Part shown: piece by piece, positions 16,815-24,465 of the stretch | How positions within the stretch are numbered: position 1 is the first letter of the stretch | Layout of the letters: every line of letters starts with the position of its first letter | Assembly (NCBI GenBank): GCA_937901895.1 | Contig: CALGTD010000138.1 | Location: forward strand, 1-64,000 | Reading direction: 5' to 3' | Length of the DNA: 64,000 nt | Source of the DNA: an uncultured Spartobacteria bacterium | GTDB taxonomy: Bacteria > Verrucomicrobiota > Verrucomicrobiia > Chthoniobacterales > JAATET01 | Program-made: the position numbers and the translations under genes | Notes under the pieces: model-generated | Told to the model about the DNA's origin: nothing | The model's database searches: none | Seen by the model: the letters and a program-made list of their open reading frames with translations, nothing else

Positions 16815-17090
16815 ATGAACAAAGTTGAACTCGTCGAAGCCGTTCAGAAATCCCTCGGTAAGGAAACCAGCAAGGCGGAGGCAGAGCGCGCCGTCAATGC
16901 GGTGATCGACGCGATCAAGGTCGGCATCAAGAAAACCAAGACGGTTCAGCTCATCGGCTTTGGCACGTTCAAGGTCGCTTCCCGCAAGGCCCGCACGGGT
17001 GTCAACCCGAAGACCGGCGAGAAGATCAAGATCAAGGCTTCGAAGACCGTAAAATTTGTTGCAGGCAAGGCTCTGAAGGATACCTTGTAA
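16815..17090 (+). CDS. hup: HU family DNA-binding protein
   Basis: A 91-residue histone-like protein that bends and compacts DNA as a dimer. The alpha-helical dimer region comes first (MNKVELVEAVQKSLGKE). The signature IGFGTFKVASRKARTGVNP follows, and the DNA-contacting arm includes NPKTGEKIKI. A lysine-rich C-terminus ends in KTVKFVAGKALKDTL. Length and sequence are typical of HU; IHF is less likely because the gene stands alone and has the HU-type N-terminus. A strong promoter candidate precedes it and a large hairpin follows 37 bases after the stop. Confidence 0.97.
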   Translation: MNKVELVEAVQKSLGKETSKAEAERAVNAVIDAIKVGIKKTKTVQLIGFGTFKVASRKARTGVNPKTGEKIKIKASKTVKFVAGKALKDTL

Positions 17091-17127
17091 GGGGATTACC
17101 TTTTAAAGCGGATTTCCCCCCCGCACC

Positions 17128-17167
17128 GAGAAGACCCGTTTCGCCATACGGCGAAACGGGTCTTCTC
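17128..17167. terminator. Perfect 18-bp hairpin between convergent HU and membrane-protein genes
   Basis: The arms 17128-17145 and 17150-17167 are exact reverse complements over 18 bases with a 4-base ATAC loop. The position, just after HU and touching the stop codon of the convergent gene, suggests a bidirectional transcription end. No T-run follows on either strand, so it is not a canonical intrinsic terminator. It may instead act as an RNA-stabilising or Rho-assisted end. Confidence 0.65.
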
Positions 17168-17741
17168 ACGTTCGGGGGCGTTTCGATTGGGATTTGCGCC
17201 GCCTGCACCGGCGCACCACGAATGCCGCGACCAGCAGTCCGGCGAGGGAGCCGATGTATCCCGCGTTGTGGACGTAGGCGACGTGGACAAAGCCCGGGCC
17301 GTCCACGACATCGAAAGCTGCGAGCACAGGCTCCCAGTTGGAAAGATCCGGATTCGCGCGCCGGGTGCATCCGAGGAGAAATCCGACGGCTCCGCCCGCG
17401 GTGCCTCCGGCGGCGACAATTCCCATCGGGACGAGCGCACGAACGATCGTATCGGACGGAGTGAACGGCGCCGCGAGTCTGGCAAGGAACCATGCCGCGC
17501 CTGCTCCCACCGAACCGGCGGCGAAGAATCCCACCGTGCCGGCAAAGATGCGTGGGGCCTGACCGAAATCCGCCCAGGCAAACTGCCGGAATTTGAAACG
17601 GGTGAAGTATTCCGGGCTGAGCGAAAACGTCAGCTGGTCGTGAACGATTCCGTAGAGTCCGCCGATGCACCCGCCGACCAACGCCCATGCAAGCATGACG
17701 CGGAGGTCTCCGTGTGCGATCCGGGGATAGAGCAGATTCAT
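17166..17741 (-). CDS. Conserved polytopic membrane protein, unknown function
   Basis: A 191-residue protein with about five hydrophobic segments: near residues 15-35, 65-90, 100-125 (Gly/Ala-rich, MGIVAAGGTAGGAVGFLLG), 135-160 and 165-182. A very basic C-terminus (RRCRRRKSQSKRPR) is probably cytoplasmic. The glycine-rich helices suggest tight packing, but no transporter or enzyme signature is seen and I do not recognise the family. The start ATG at 17741 is divergent from mdh, with about 105 bases between. Its stop codon overlaps the right arm of the large hairpin by 2 bases. Confidence 0.75.
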   Translation of the reverse strand: MNLLYPRIAHGDLRVMLAWALVGGCIGGLYGIVHDQLTFSLSPEYFTRFKFRQFAWADFGQAPRIFAGTVGFFAAGSVGAGAAWFLARLAAPFTPSDTIVRALVPMGIVAAGGTAGGAVGFLLGCTRRANPDLSNWEPVLAAFDVVDGPGFVHVAYVHNAGYIGSLAGLLVAAFVVRRCRRRKSQSKRPRT

Positions 17742-17846
17742 CGGGATTGATCGCGATCATGCTGCCCGGTGAAAGCGGGGCGCACACGTCAGGATTTCTG
17801 CGGTTCCGCTTTTCCACACGCGGAAGGTGCGGCATGATGCGGGGAT

Positions 17847-18830
17847 ATGAAGTCTCCCATCAAAGTCGCCGTAACCGGCGCCGCCGGTCAAATCAGCTAC
17901 GCTCTTCTTTTCCGCATCGCGTCCGGAGCGATGTTCGGCCCGGATCAGCCGGTTGCGTTGCAGCTTCTGGAGGTGCCTGCGGAGAAACCGATGCAGGCGC
18001 TCGAGGGTGTCGCGATGGAACTCGACGATTGCGCGTTTCCGCTGCTCAAGGGGATCGTTTGCACGAGCGATCCGGCGGTGGCATTTGGCGATGCGAACTG
18101 GTGCCTGCTCGTCGGTGCAAAGCCGCGTGGTCCCGGAATGGAGCGGGCCGATCTGCTCAAGGACAACGGAAAGATTTTCACCGCGCAGGGACGGGTGATT
18201 GACGAGGTCGCCGCCGACGATGCGCGAGTCGTGGTTGTCGGGAACCCGGCAAATACGAACTGTATGATCGCTGCGAGCCAGGCGAAGCGCCTCCCCGCGG
18301 ACCGATTCAGCGCGATGGTGCGACTGGATCAGAACCGTGCGCAGACACAGCTCGCGAAGAAGGCCGGCGTGGATCTCACCGAAGTGAAGGACATCTTCAT
18401 CTATGGCAACCACAGCCCCACGATGTTTCCAGCGTTTGCCCATGCCACGATTGGCGGAAAGGCGGCGACGGAGGTGATCGGCGACGACGCGTGGCTGCAG
18501 GGACCGTTCTGCGAAACGGTCGGCAAGCGTGGCGCGGCGATTATTGCGGCCCGCGGTGCAAGTTCCGCGGCTTCGGCAGCGAACGCCCTGGTCGATCACG
18601 TGCGCAGCCTGGTGACGCCGGGCGAGGTGCACTCGATTGCGGTGAAGTCGGAAGGTCACTACGGATTTGATCCGAACGTTTGGGCGGGGCTCCCGGTCCG
18701 CACGACCACCGCAGGCAGCTACGAGATCGTGACCGGCTACGAAATGGACGACTTCGCGAAGGGCAAGCTCGCTGCGACGAACAAGGAACTCGTCGACGAG
18801 CGGGCAATGGTCGCCGATCTGCTCAGCTGA
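17847..18830 (+). CDS. mdh: Malate dehydrogenase
   Basis: NAD-dependent malate dehydrogenase of the TCA cycle, 327 residues, of the cytosolic-type (group 2) bacterial form. The nucleotide-binding loop is VTGAAGQISYALL. Substrate-binding Arg residues are in KPRGPGMERADLL and VRLDQNRAQ. NPANTNCMIA is conserved, and GNHSPTMFP holds the catalytic His. The start ATG at 17847 matches the family N-terminus. The DUF423 gene begins one base after the stop, so the two are probably co-transcribed. Nothing unusual is seen. Confidence 0.97.
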   Translation: MKSPIKVAVTGAAGQISYALLFRIASGAMFGPDQPVALQLLEVPAEKPMQALEGVAMELDDCAFPLLKGIVCTSDPAVAFGDANWCLLVGAKPRGPGMERADLLKDNGKIFTAQGRVIDEVAADDARVVVVGNPANTNCMIAASQAKRLPADRFSAMVRLDQNRAQTQLAKKAGVDLTEVKDIFIYGNHSPTMFPAFAHATIGGKAATEVIGDDAWLQGPFCETVGKRGAAIIAARGASSAASAANALVDHVRSLVTPGEVHSIAVKSEGHYGFDPNVWAGLPVRTTTAGSYEIVTGYEMDDFAKGKLAATNKELVDERAMVADLLS

Positions 18831-18831
18831 G

Positions 18832-19194
18832 ATGAACGGGCTTCCTGCGGGGTGGACGTTCCGCGCGGCTGCGGCGCTGGGGTTTCTCGGCGTCGCGCTT
18901 GGCGCGATCGGAGCGCACGCGTTGAAGTCCGCGCTCAACAGTTTCGGGACGGAGGCGCAATGGGAAACCGGCGTCCTCTATCAGCTCATCCACGCGGTTG
19001 CCCTGCTTGCGCTTTCCGCCACGGATCGCGCGAGCCGGGCGCTGGCGGTGCTTTGGATCGGCGGGGTCATCCTGTTTTCAGGGTCGATTTACCTCCTCTC
19101 GCTGTCTGTTGCGAAGTGGTTGTGGCCGGTCACGCCGATCGGCGGACTGATGTTGCTGGCAGGTTGGCTGCTGCTTGCGGTGCGGGGGCGGTGA
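18832..19194 (+). CDS. DUF423 small membrane protein (YgdD family)
   Basis: A 120-residue inner-membrane protein with four hydrophobic helices. The family signature is visible as LGFLGVALGAIGAHALK near the N-terminus and YQLIHAVALLAL. A Gly/Ser-rich third helix (GVILFSGSIYLLSL) is followed by TPIGGLMLLAGWL. The molecular role of the family is unknown. It starts one base after the mdh stop and is probably translated by coupling. Confidence 0.93.
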   Translation: MNGLPAGWTFRAAAALGFLGVALGAIGAHALKSALNSFGTEAQWETGVLYQLIHAVALLALSATDRASRALAVLWIGGVILFSGSIYLLSLSVAKWLWPVTPIGGLMLLAGWLLLAVRGR

Positions 19195-19273
19195 CCGGCG
19201 CGGTTGCCCTGTGTTCACCGGACGATCGGCTGTGGATTGACCGCGGCCGCGCCGCCGGCTGTGATCGCATGGC

Positions 19274-19693
19274 ATGAGTGCGCACGCGGATCGTTTTGTC
19301 GTGAGAACCCGGGGAAAGGGCACCGTCGAGATCACGGAGGAGGTGGCGGACATCGTCCGCGCGAGCGGTGTCCGCACCGGGATGGTGACGGTGTTCCTTC
19401 AACATACGAGCGCCAGCCTCGTGATCTACGAGAACGCGGATCCGTCGGCCCGTGAGGACCTGCACCGCTATTTCGAGAAACTGGTGCCTGAGGATGATCC
19501 CGACTGGATCCACACGCTGGAGGGGCCGGATGACACCACAAGTCACCTGCGAATGGCGCTCACCCGCACCAGTGAAACAATTCCCGTAGTGAATGGCCGG
19601 ATGGCGCTTGGCACCTGGCAGGGGATATTTCTCTTCGAGCACCGCCGCGCGCCGCATTCACGCACGGTCGTCGTGAGCGTGGTGGGGGAGTGA
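19274..19693 (+). CDS. YjbQ/UPF0047 family protein
   Basis: A 139-residue secondary thiamine-phosphate synthase / UPF0047 family protein. Signature segments are VFLQHTSASLVIYENADPS, HTLEGPDDTTSHLRMAL and GTWQGIFLFEHR, which contain the conserved His and Glu residues of the proposed active site. E. coli YjbQ has weak thiamine-phosphate synthase activity, but the physiological role is not settled. It follows DUF423 after 79 bases and ends convergent to the H-X9-DG gene (31-base gap). Confidence 0.92.
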   Translation: MSAHADRFVVRTRGKGTVEITEEVADIVRASGVRTGMVTVFLQHTSASLVIYENADPSAREDLHRYFEKLVPEDDPDWIHTLEGPDDTTSHLRMALTRTSETIPVVNGRMALGTWQGIFLFEHRRAPHSRTVVVSVVGE

Positions 19694-19724
19694 GTTTCAG
19701 GCGTTCCCGACGGACGGCTCGAAA

Positions 19725-20369
19725 TTATTCGGCGAACCAGGAAATTCCCTCCTCGACGGTGGAGGAGAGCCGCGTGGCCGGGTCGTCCACGAGCACCGAG
19801 CGGCTGACCGGCGCGACGTGGCCATCGCAAAAAAGGACGTTGGCCGTCTTGCCGTTCCGGAAGACGACCGTATCGGGAGTAGCGTCGGGGTTGTAGCCGT
19901 CCACCTCGGTCAGGAAGATGACATTTCCCGGCCGGTGCAACTCGTTGACCTTGTAGCTGCGAAGATTTTTGTCCGGCTGAAGATAACGGTTCATTCCGTA
20001 GTTGAAGACGAAGACGCTGTTATCCCAGATGCGGGGAGGCTTCGTCCCGGGATCGATCCAAAGGGAGCCGTCTCCGGGCCGCGGACGCTGATCGTCCGGG
20101 AGGTCCGCAAGCGGTGTCTGGCTGATGTAGGGCGGCAGAGCGTTATACCATGCGGTGGTCTGCTCGGGAGTGATGGGATCGCCGCCGACGGACGGGAGCT
20201 GTTTGTCGTTGTCGATGAGGTAAAGGTTGAGTGCGATTCCCCATTGCTGGAGGTTCCGCGCTCCCGCGACGCCCGAGACGTCCCGCTGCCGGCTCTGAAA
20301 CCAGCCGAAGGCGACGAGGGCGAGCAGGACCGCCACGATGACAGCGAGGATGATTTCGCGAGGCTTCAT
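19725..20369 (-). CDS. Pseudopilin-like protein with H-X9-DG motif
   Basis: A 214-residue exported protein typical of Verrucomicrobia and Planctomycetes. One N-terminal membrane helix (about residues 6-25) is followed by a pilin-like helix (ARNLQQWGIALNLYLIDN) and a C-terminal FCDGHVAPVS motif, the DG element of the H-X9-DG signature. A classic prepilin cleavage/methylation site is not obvious, so it may stay membrane-anchored rather than be processed. It is the last gene of a probable minus-strand operon, 9 bases after the nucleotidase-like gene. Function unknown; the family is linked to type II secretion or pilus-like systems only by similarity. Confidence 0.82.
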   Translation of the reverse strand: MKPREIILAVIVAVLLALVAFGWFQSRQRDVSGVAGARNLQQWGIALNLYLIDNDKQLPSVGGDPITPEQTTAWYNALPPYISQTPLADLPDDQRPRPGDGSLWIDPGTKPPRIWDNSVFVFNYGMNRYLQPDKNLRSYKVNELHRPGNVIFLTEVDGYNPDATPDTVVFRNGKTANVLFCDGHVAPVSRSVLVDDPATRLSSTVEEGISWFAE

Positions 20370-20378
20370 GAACGCGAA

Positions 20379-21866
20379 TCAGGCGCGGGGATTCTCAAGA
20401 ATCCAGCCATCAGGTGTGCCGAAACCAAGCGGTTTCGGGGCGTTCGTGAGGTGCTCGAGGAAGAAGTCGAACTCCGAGGTCGTGCCCGCCGGTCGAATGG
20501 CATCGGCGGGCAGATCGAGTTCCTGCGCAAGCAGGGAGGCGAAGAACCGCGAGGTCGTCACGGTGAGGGGGCGGTCGTTCGGAAGACCCGATTTCCTGAG
20601 GAAAACCATGCCGTTGACGCGGCCCAACTGCTCCAGCTGCGCCGGGGTCAATGCAATCTGCACCAGCGGGGTGGTCCACGGCAGGCTGTTGAACACGCGA
20701 CTGGCGGTCAGTTCACCGGCCGGCCAGTCGCTGCGAATGGACTGGCGCGAATAGGCGGCAATGTCGGTGCCGGGAACACCCGAGAGGGCGGTGAGATAGC
20801 CGAGCAGAATCTCGTCCTCGCTGATCGGATCCTCGAGCGTGTCGACGGGTTTGTCGGCCTCCGCGATCCGGTCCTTCAGCTCGGAAATGGTTGCGAGGAT
20901 GCGCTCGTCGGAGGGTGCGGTGTTCGCCGTCATGGGAAGCAATTCCTGGCGGAGCACGGTCCATTGATCTCCGTCGCGTTTGAGGTCGAGCCGGGCGAGG
21001 GTGAAGCCGCCGTTGTCTCGGAGGATGTTTTCGGACACGGGCGGCTTCCAGTCGTAGAAGGTCTTTTCCGACCATGCGTCGCGCTCACGGCCCGAATAAA
21101 TCCGGTGAGCGAGAATGGCGTCGACTCCCTGCCGGGCCAGATCCGCGAGAAATGCGGCGGGCGGATTCTTCGGGGACTCGAATTTCATCCACGTCATGAG
21201 TGACAGCGCGTCCCTGGGCCGTTCTCCGAGAGATGCAATGACCCTAGCGTAATCGCGAACCGGGGTGACATCATCGTTCGTGTTGCCGAACCATGTCGGG
21301 AATCGCTCGGGGTGCTGCTCGCGATCGACCTCGCCATAGAAGTTCGCGATCATCTCCACGGGGAGACCACCGATGTCGGAACGGGCAGCAAACGCGGTTC
21401 CCTCGGTGGCGGGTTGCCCGTCCGGCGCCGCGAAAGGACAGAGGATCTTCGCCTTAAGCCCGGCAAGCTGGGCAGGCAGGATGTTGTTGTCGAGGTTCCC
21501 GAGGACGATGAAATCGTAACCGACCTCATTGAAGAAGCGGACCATGTTCTCGCTGTTGGTCGCATGACTGGCGAAGGATCCGCTGAGACTGTCTCCCAGA
21601 TCGACGACGACCACTTTGGCGCCGGTCTTCCTGGCCTCCTCGCGCACCTTCTTTACGTAGCCGGCGATGTGGGGATAGTGCTGGAGAGGGGCGATGCTTT
21701 GCAGATCGGAGGGATAGACATTCCCGCGGATGCGTCCGGATTGGATGACGATCACATCCGGGGTGACTTCGGACGGCTTCGAGCAGCCAAGGAGGAGGAA
21801 CAGCCCGCACGCGGCAAAAAGAAGGTGCCTGAACCTGCCGGTGGGAGGAGTAGGAACGGAGCTCAT
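20379..21866 (-). CDS. 5'-nucleotidase/metallophosphatase-like lipoprotein with degenerate metal site
   Basis: A 495-residue protein with a lipoprotein signal (hydrophobic run ending LLLGC, Cys about residue 28). A calcineurin-like N-terminal domain and a UshA-type C-terminal domain (about 330-480, with SVFNSLPWTTPL-like spacing) follow. The fold signs are clear (VVVDLGDSLSG; DFIVLGNLDNN), but the usual ligands are not. The first D-x-H motif reads SGRIRG, the GNH[DE] motif reads GNLD, and no GGH motif is evident. Hydrolase activity at the canonical site is therefore doubtful. It follows the ABC exporter gene by 66 bases and precedes the H-X9-DG gene by 9, suggesting a shared envelope role. 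ATG 21866 gives a good signal peptide. Confidence 0.8.
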   Translation of the reverse strand: MSSVPTPPTGRFRHLLFAACGLFLLLGCSKPSEVTPDVIVIQSGRIRGNVYPSDLQSIAPLQHYPHIAGYVKKVREEARKTGAKVVVVDLGDSLSGSFASHATNSENMVRFFNEVGYDFIVLGNLDNNILPAQLAGLKAKILCPFAAPDGQPATEGTAFAARSDIGGLPVEMIANFYGEVDREQHPERFPTWFGNTNDDVTPVRDYARVIASLGERPRDALSLMTWMKFESPKNPPAAFLADLARQGVDAILAHRIYSGRERDAWSEKTFYDWKPPVSENILRDNGGFTLARLDLKRDGDQWTVLRQELLPMTANTAPSDERILATISELKDRIAEADKPVDTLEDPISEDEILLGYLTALSGVPGTDIAAYSRQSIRSDWPAGELTASRVFNSLPWTTPLVQIALTPAQLEQLGRVNGMVFLRKSGLPNDRPLTVTTSRFFASLLAQELDLPADAIRPAGTTSEFDFFLEHLTNAPKPLGFGTPDGWILENPRA

Positions 21867-21932
21867 CGGAATGGATTGTTCAATACCGCAAGCAATTCCC
21901 GGGCGCGGTATCCCGGCTGTGAAACATTTTCG

Positions 21933-23699
21933 TTACGTTACTCCGGATTCCTCCGGAATTGCGATGCCGGGAATGTCCTCCGCGAGAAGATTGCTCCGGC
22001 ACAGGCGGGCGTAGAGTCCATCGCGGGCGACGAGTTCCTCGTGCCGTCCGCGCTCGACGATCCGCCCGCGTTCGAGAACGAGAATCTGGTCCGCGTGGCG
22101 CACGGTGGAAAGCCGGTGGGCGATGACAAAGCTCGTGCGACTGGCCATCAATCGATCCAGCGCCGCCTGGATGAGGCGCTCGGTCGTGGTGTCCACGCTG
22201 GCGGTGGCTTCGTCGAGAATGAGGATGGGCGGGTTCTTCAGCAGCGCGCGGGCGATGGAGATGCGCTGTTTCTCCCCGACGCTGAGCTTCACGCCGCGCT
22301 CGCCGAGCTGGCTGTGGAGCTGCTTGGGGAGCCGACGGATAAAGTCCGCGGCGTTTGCCGCTTCGAGCGCGGCCCACATTTCCTCCTCGGTCGCGTCGGG
22401 TTTGCCGATGCGCAGGTTTTCGGCGGTGGTGCCGTTGAAGAGAAAACTTTCCTGCGTGACCATGGCAATGGACTCCCGGAGATGGCGCTTCGGGATCGAT
22501 TCGATCGGGCGTCCGTCGAGGAGGATGCGTCCGCCGGTGCGCTCGTAAAAACGCACGAGCAGGTTCACAAGGGTCGACTTTCCGGCGCCCGTGGGACCGA
22601 CGAGGGCGATCATTTCGCCGGGTCGCGCATGAAGGTCGATGCCATGCAGCGTCGGTCGTCCGGGCTGATAGGAAAAATCAACCCCCTCGTAGCGAACCTC
22701 ACCGACGATCGGCGAATCGTTCGTCGCCTCGGGAAGGTCCCGGGGTTCCTCGGGTGCGTCCATGATTTCGAACACCCGTTCGCCCGCTGCGCGTCCGGCC
22801 TGGAAAATCTGGTTCAGCGCGTGGAGCCGACCGACCGGCTCGTAGAGAAACGGCGCCAGCACCAGAAATGCGAAAAGCGTCCCCGGATCGATCGCGCCGG
22901 ACGTCACGCGCCACGCCCCGAATCCGATCACGGCGACGAGTCCCGCCGAGTTCAGGAAGGTCATCGAGGGATTGTAAAGCGCCCAGGCGTGCATTACCTT
23001 CAGCGTTGCCTGGGCGAGGTTCCTGCTCGCGGAGTCGAAGCGCCGGTGTTCGCGTTCCTCGGCGGCGTAGGTCTTGATCTGCCGGATGCCCGAGAGATTG
23101 TCGTGGAGAATCGAGTTCATCGCGGAAGCCGCGCGTCGCTGCCTCCGGTAGCGTGACCGGGCGGTAAGCGTGTAGGTGAGGGCGCCTGCGGCCATCAATG
23201 GAATCGGCGCGGCGGCGACCAGGGCGGTCCATGGGTCGAACCACAGCATCGCCGCAGCCACGATGCCGATCTGAAGCACGGAAACCGTGCCCTGCTCCAC
23301 GCCGTCAATGAGCACGCGCTCGACGGAGGTCACGTCCTCGACGAGGCGCGTCATGATGTCGCCGGTCGCACGTTCGTCGAACCACGGCAGCGGCAGCCGC
23401 TGGATGTGTGCGTAGAGATCGCTGCGCAGATCACAAATCACCCGTTGCTCGAACGAATTGTTCAGCACGATGCGCAGGGCGTTGAATAAGTTCTGGAGCA
23501 GGAATGCGCCGACGCCTGCGCCGACCAGTGGCAGGATCAGCTCGGGCCGGTTGCCGGCGACGGCGTCGTCCACGATCCGCCGGGTGATTCCTGGAAAAAC
23601 AACAATCATCAACGTTCCGAGGATTGCGCAAGTGATCGTGCCCAGCGCGAACCACGGATACCGCCGGATGTATTGAAAAACGCGAAGGATGGTGCGCAT
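21933..23699 (-). CDS. ABC transporter, fused permease/ATPase (MsbA-like exporter)
   Basis: A 588-residue half-transporter that should work as a homodimer. The N-terminal type I exporter membrane domain has six helices (about residues 15-310). The ATPase domain shows Walker A GPTGAGKST, Q-loop VTQESFLFNG, signature LSVGEKQR, Walker B ILILDEATASVD and the H-loop AHRLSTV. Similarity to MsbA and lipid/drug exporters is general, and the substrate cannot be read from sequence. It probably heads an operon with the nucleotidase-like lipoprotein and the H-X9-DG protein. It is divergent from the first PII gene, 144 bases away. Confidence 0.93.
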   Translation of the reverse strand: MRTILRVFQYIRRYPWFALGTITCAILGTLMIVVFPGITRRIVDDAVAGNRPELILPLVGAGVGAFLLQNLFNALRIVLNNSFEQRVICDLRSDLYAHIQRLPLPWFDERATGDIMTRLVEDVTSVERVLIDGVEQGTVSVLQIGIVAAAMLWFDPWTALVAAAPIPLMAAGALTYTLTARSRYRRQRRAASAMNSILHDNLSGIRQIKTYAAEEREHRRFDSASRNLAQATLKVMHAWALYNPSMTFLNSAGLVAVIGFGAWRVTSGAIDPGTLFAFLVLAPFLYEPVGRLHALNQIFQAGRAAGERVFEIMDAPEEPRDLPEATNDSPIVGEVRYEGVDFSYQPGRPTLHGIDLHARPGEMIALVGPTGAGKSTLVNLLVRFYERTGGRILLDGRPIESIPKRHLRESIAMVTQESFLFNGTTAENLRIGKPDATEEEMWAALEAANAADFIRRLPKQLHSQLGERGVKLSVGEKQRISIARALLKNPPILILDEATASVDTTTERLIQAALDRLMASRTSFVIAHRLSTVRHADQILVLERGRIVERGRHEELVARDGLYARLCRSNLLAEDIPGIAIPEESGVT

Positions 23700-23843
23700 C
23701 GGGATTCACCTTCGGGTCAAAGCCGGGATGGCGTCAAAGCCTGAACCAATGGCAAGCTCTGTTCTGCGCACAATGGTTGAGATTAAATCCTTGGCAGGGA
23801 GCGCGATATCTGGTCTTTCGATCCCGTCGCGCAGCGAATCTTC

Positions 23844-24182
23844 ATGAAGAAAATCGAAGCCATCATCAAGCCGTTCAAACTCGAGGAAGTCAAAGACGCC
23901 CTCGCCGAACTCGGGATCGAAGGAATGACCGTGAGCGAGGTGAAAGGGTTTGGCCGGCAAAAAGGCCACACCGAGATCTACCGCGGCAGCGAATACACCG
24001 TGGACTTTCTTCCAAAGATCAAAATCGAGGTCGTCGTTCCCGATTCGCTTCTGGAAAGCGCAACCGGCGCCGTCGCGAAGGCTGCGAAAACCGGCAAGAT
24101 CGGGGACGGCAAAATCTTTATTTCCACGATCGAGGACGCGATCCGCATTCGCACCAACGAGACAGGCGAGAAGGCGATTTAA
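23844..24182 (+). CDS. glnK: PII nitrogen-regulatory protein (first copy)
   Basis: A 112-residue PII signal protein that reads 2-oxoglutarate, ATP/ADP and glutamine status. The T-loop YRGSEYTVDFLPK keeps the uridylylation-type Tyr (about residue 51). The B-loop TGKIGDGKIF and the C-loop IRTNETGEKAI are intact. It differs from the second PII gene at 25914 at 13 of 112 positions (about 88 % identical). It is followed by its own strong terminator, so it can be expressed separately from amt. Adjacency to amt suggests a GlnK-type role, but GlnB cannot be excluded. Confidence 0.96.
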   Translation: MKKIEAIIKPFKLEEVKDALAELGIEGMTVSEVKGFGRQKGHTEIYRGSEYTVDFLPKIKIEVVVPDSLLESATGAVAKAAKTGKIGDGKIFISTIEDAIRIRTNETGEKAI

Positions 24183-24205
24183 TCTCCGCTTCAACACGTT
24201 ATTCC

Positions 24206-24239
24206 GCGGCACGGCCAGAAGGTCGTGCCGCTTTTTTTT
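24206..24239 (+). terminator. Intrinsic terminator after first PII gene
   Basis: GCGGCACG at 24206-24213 pairs with CGTGCCGC at 24224-24231. The stem extends inward by three further pairs (one G-T) to an AGAA loop. Eight T residues follow at 24232-24239. This is a textbook Rho-independent terminator, 24 bases after the stop codon. Confidence 0.92.
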
Positions 24240-24333
24240 GCAGAAAACGTGACGGCAAAGTCGGATTTGGAGAAATTTCTTAAACGGTTCAAAATCAATC
24301 GGTTTCAAGTCGATTCCATCCCATGGAAGCGGG

Positions 24334-24349
24334 GATTTTTCCAAAAATC
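24334..24349. repeat. Short AT-rich inverted repeat upstream of amt
   Basis: GATTTTT and AAAAATC form a perfect 7-base inverted repeat around a CC centre, about 117 bases before the amt ATG. It is within range for an activator or repressor site. The stretch 24240-24465 otherwise holds only A/T-rich leader sequence and the -24/-12 candidate. Confidence 0.35.
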
Positions 24350-24382
24350 GGAAATTTTTTGTGCGGCTAGCACGCCAGCTGC

Positions 24383-24399
24383 TTGGTGGGTGTGCTGCG
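24383..24399 (+). promoter_or_regulatory. Candidate sigma-54 (-24/-12) promoter for amt
   Basis: The stretch TTGGTGGGTGTGCTGCG has GG and GC separated by exactly 10 bases, as required for a -24/-12 element, and the flanking TT and T also match. The C-A-C after GG and the final A do not match, so the score is moderate. A start about 55 bases before the amt ATG would leave a normal leader. A sigma-54 activator gene in this window shows the sigma-54 system exists in the organism. Confidence 0.35.
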
Positions 24400-24465
24400 C
24401 CGGGAAGACGGGTGATTCCGCCGGTAGCACCACAACAACTTACAACCCATCAAGAAGTTACAAAA

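Noticed and set aside
21312..23156. A 614-codon open frame opposite the ABC exporter and nucleotidase-like genes
   Set aside because: Spans the boundary of two well-supported genes on the other strand and shows no motif.
23700..23843. TTGGCAGGGAGC upstream of the first PII gene, considered as a sigma-54 promoter
   Set aside because: The GG-N10-GC spacing fails; the GC is two bases too close.
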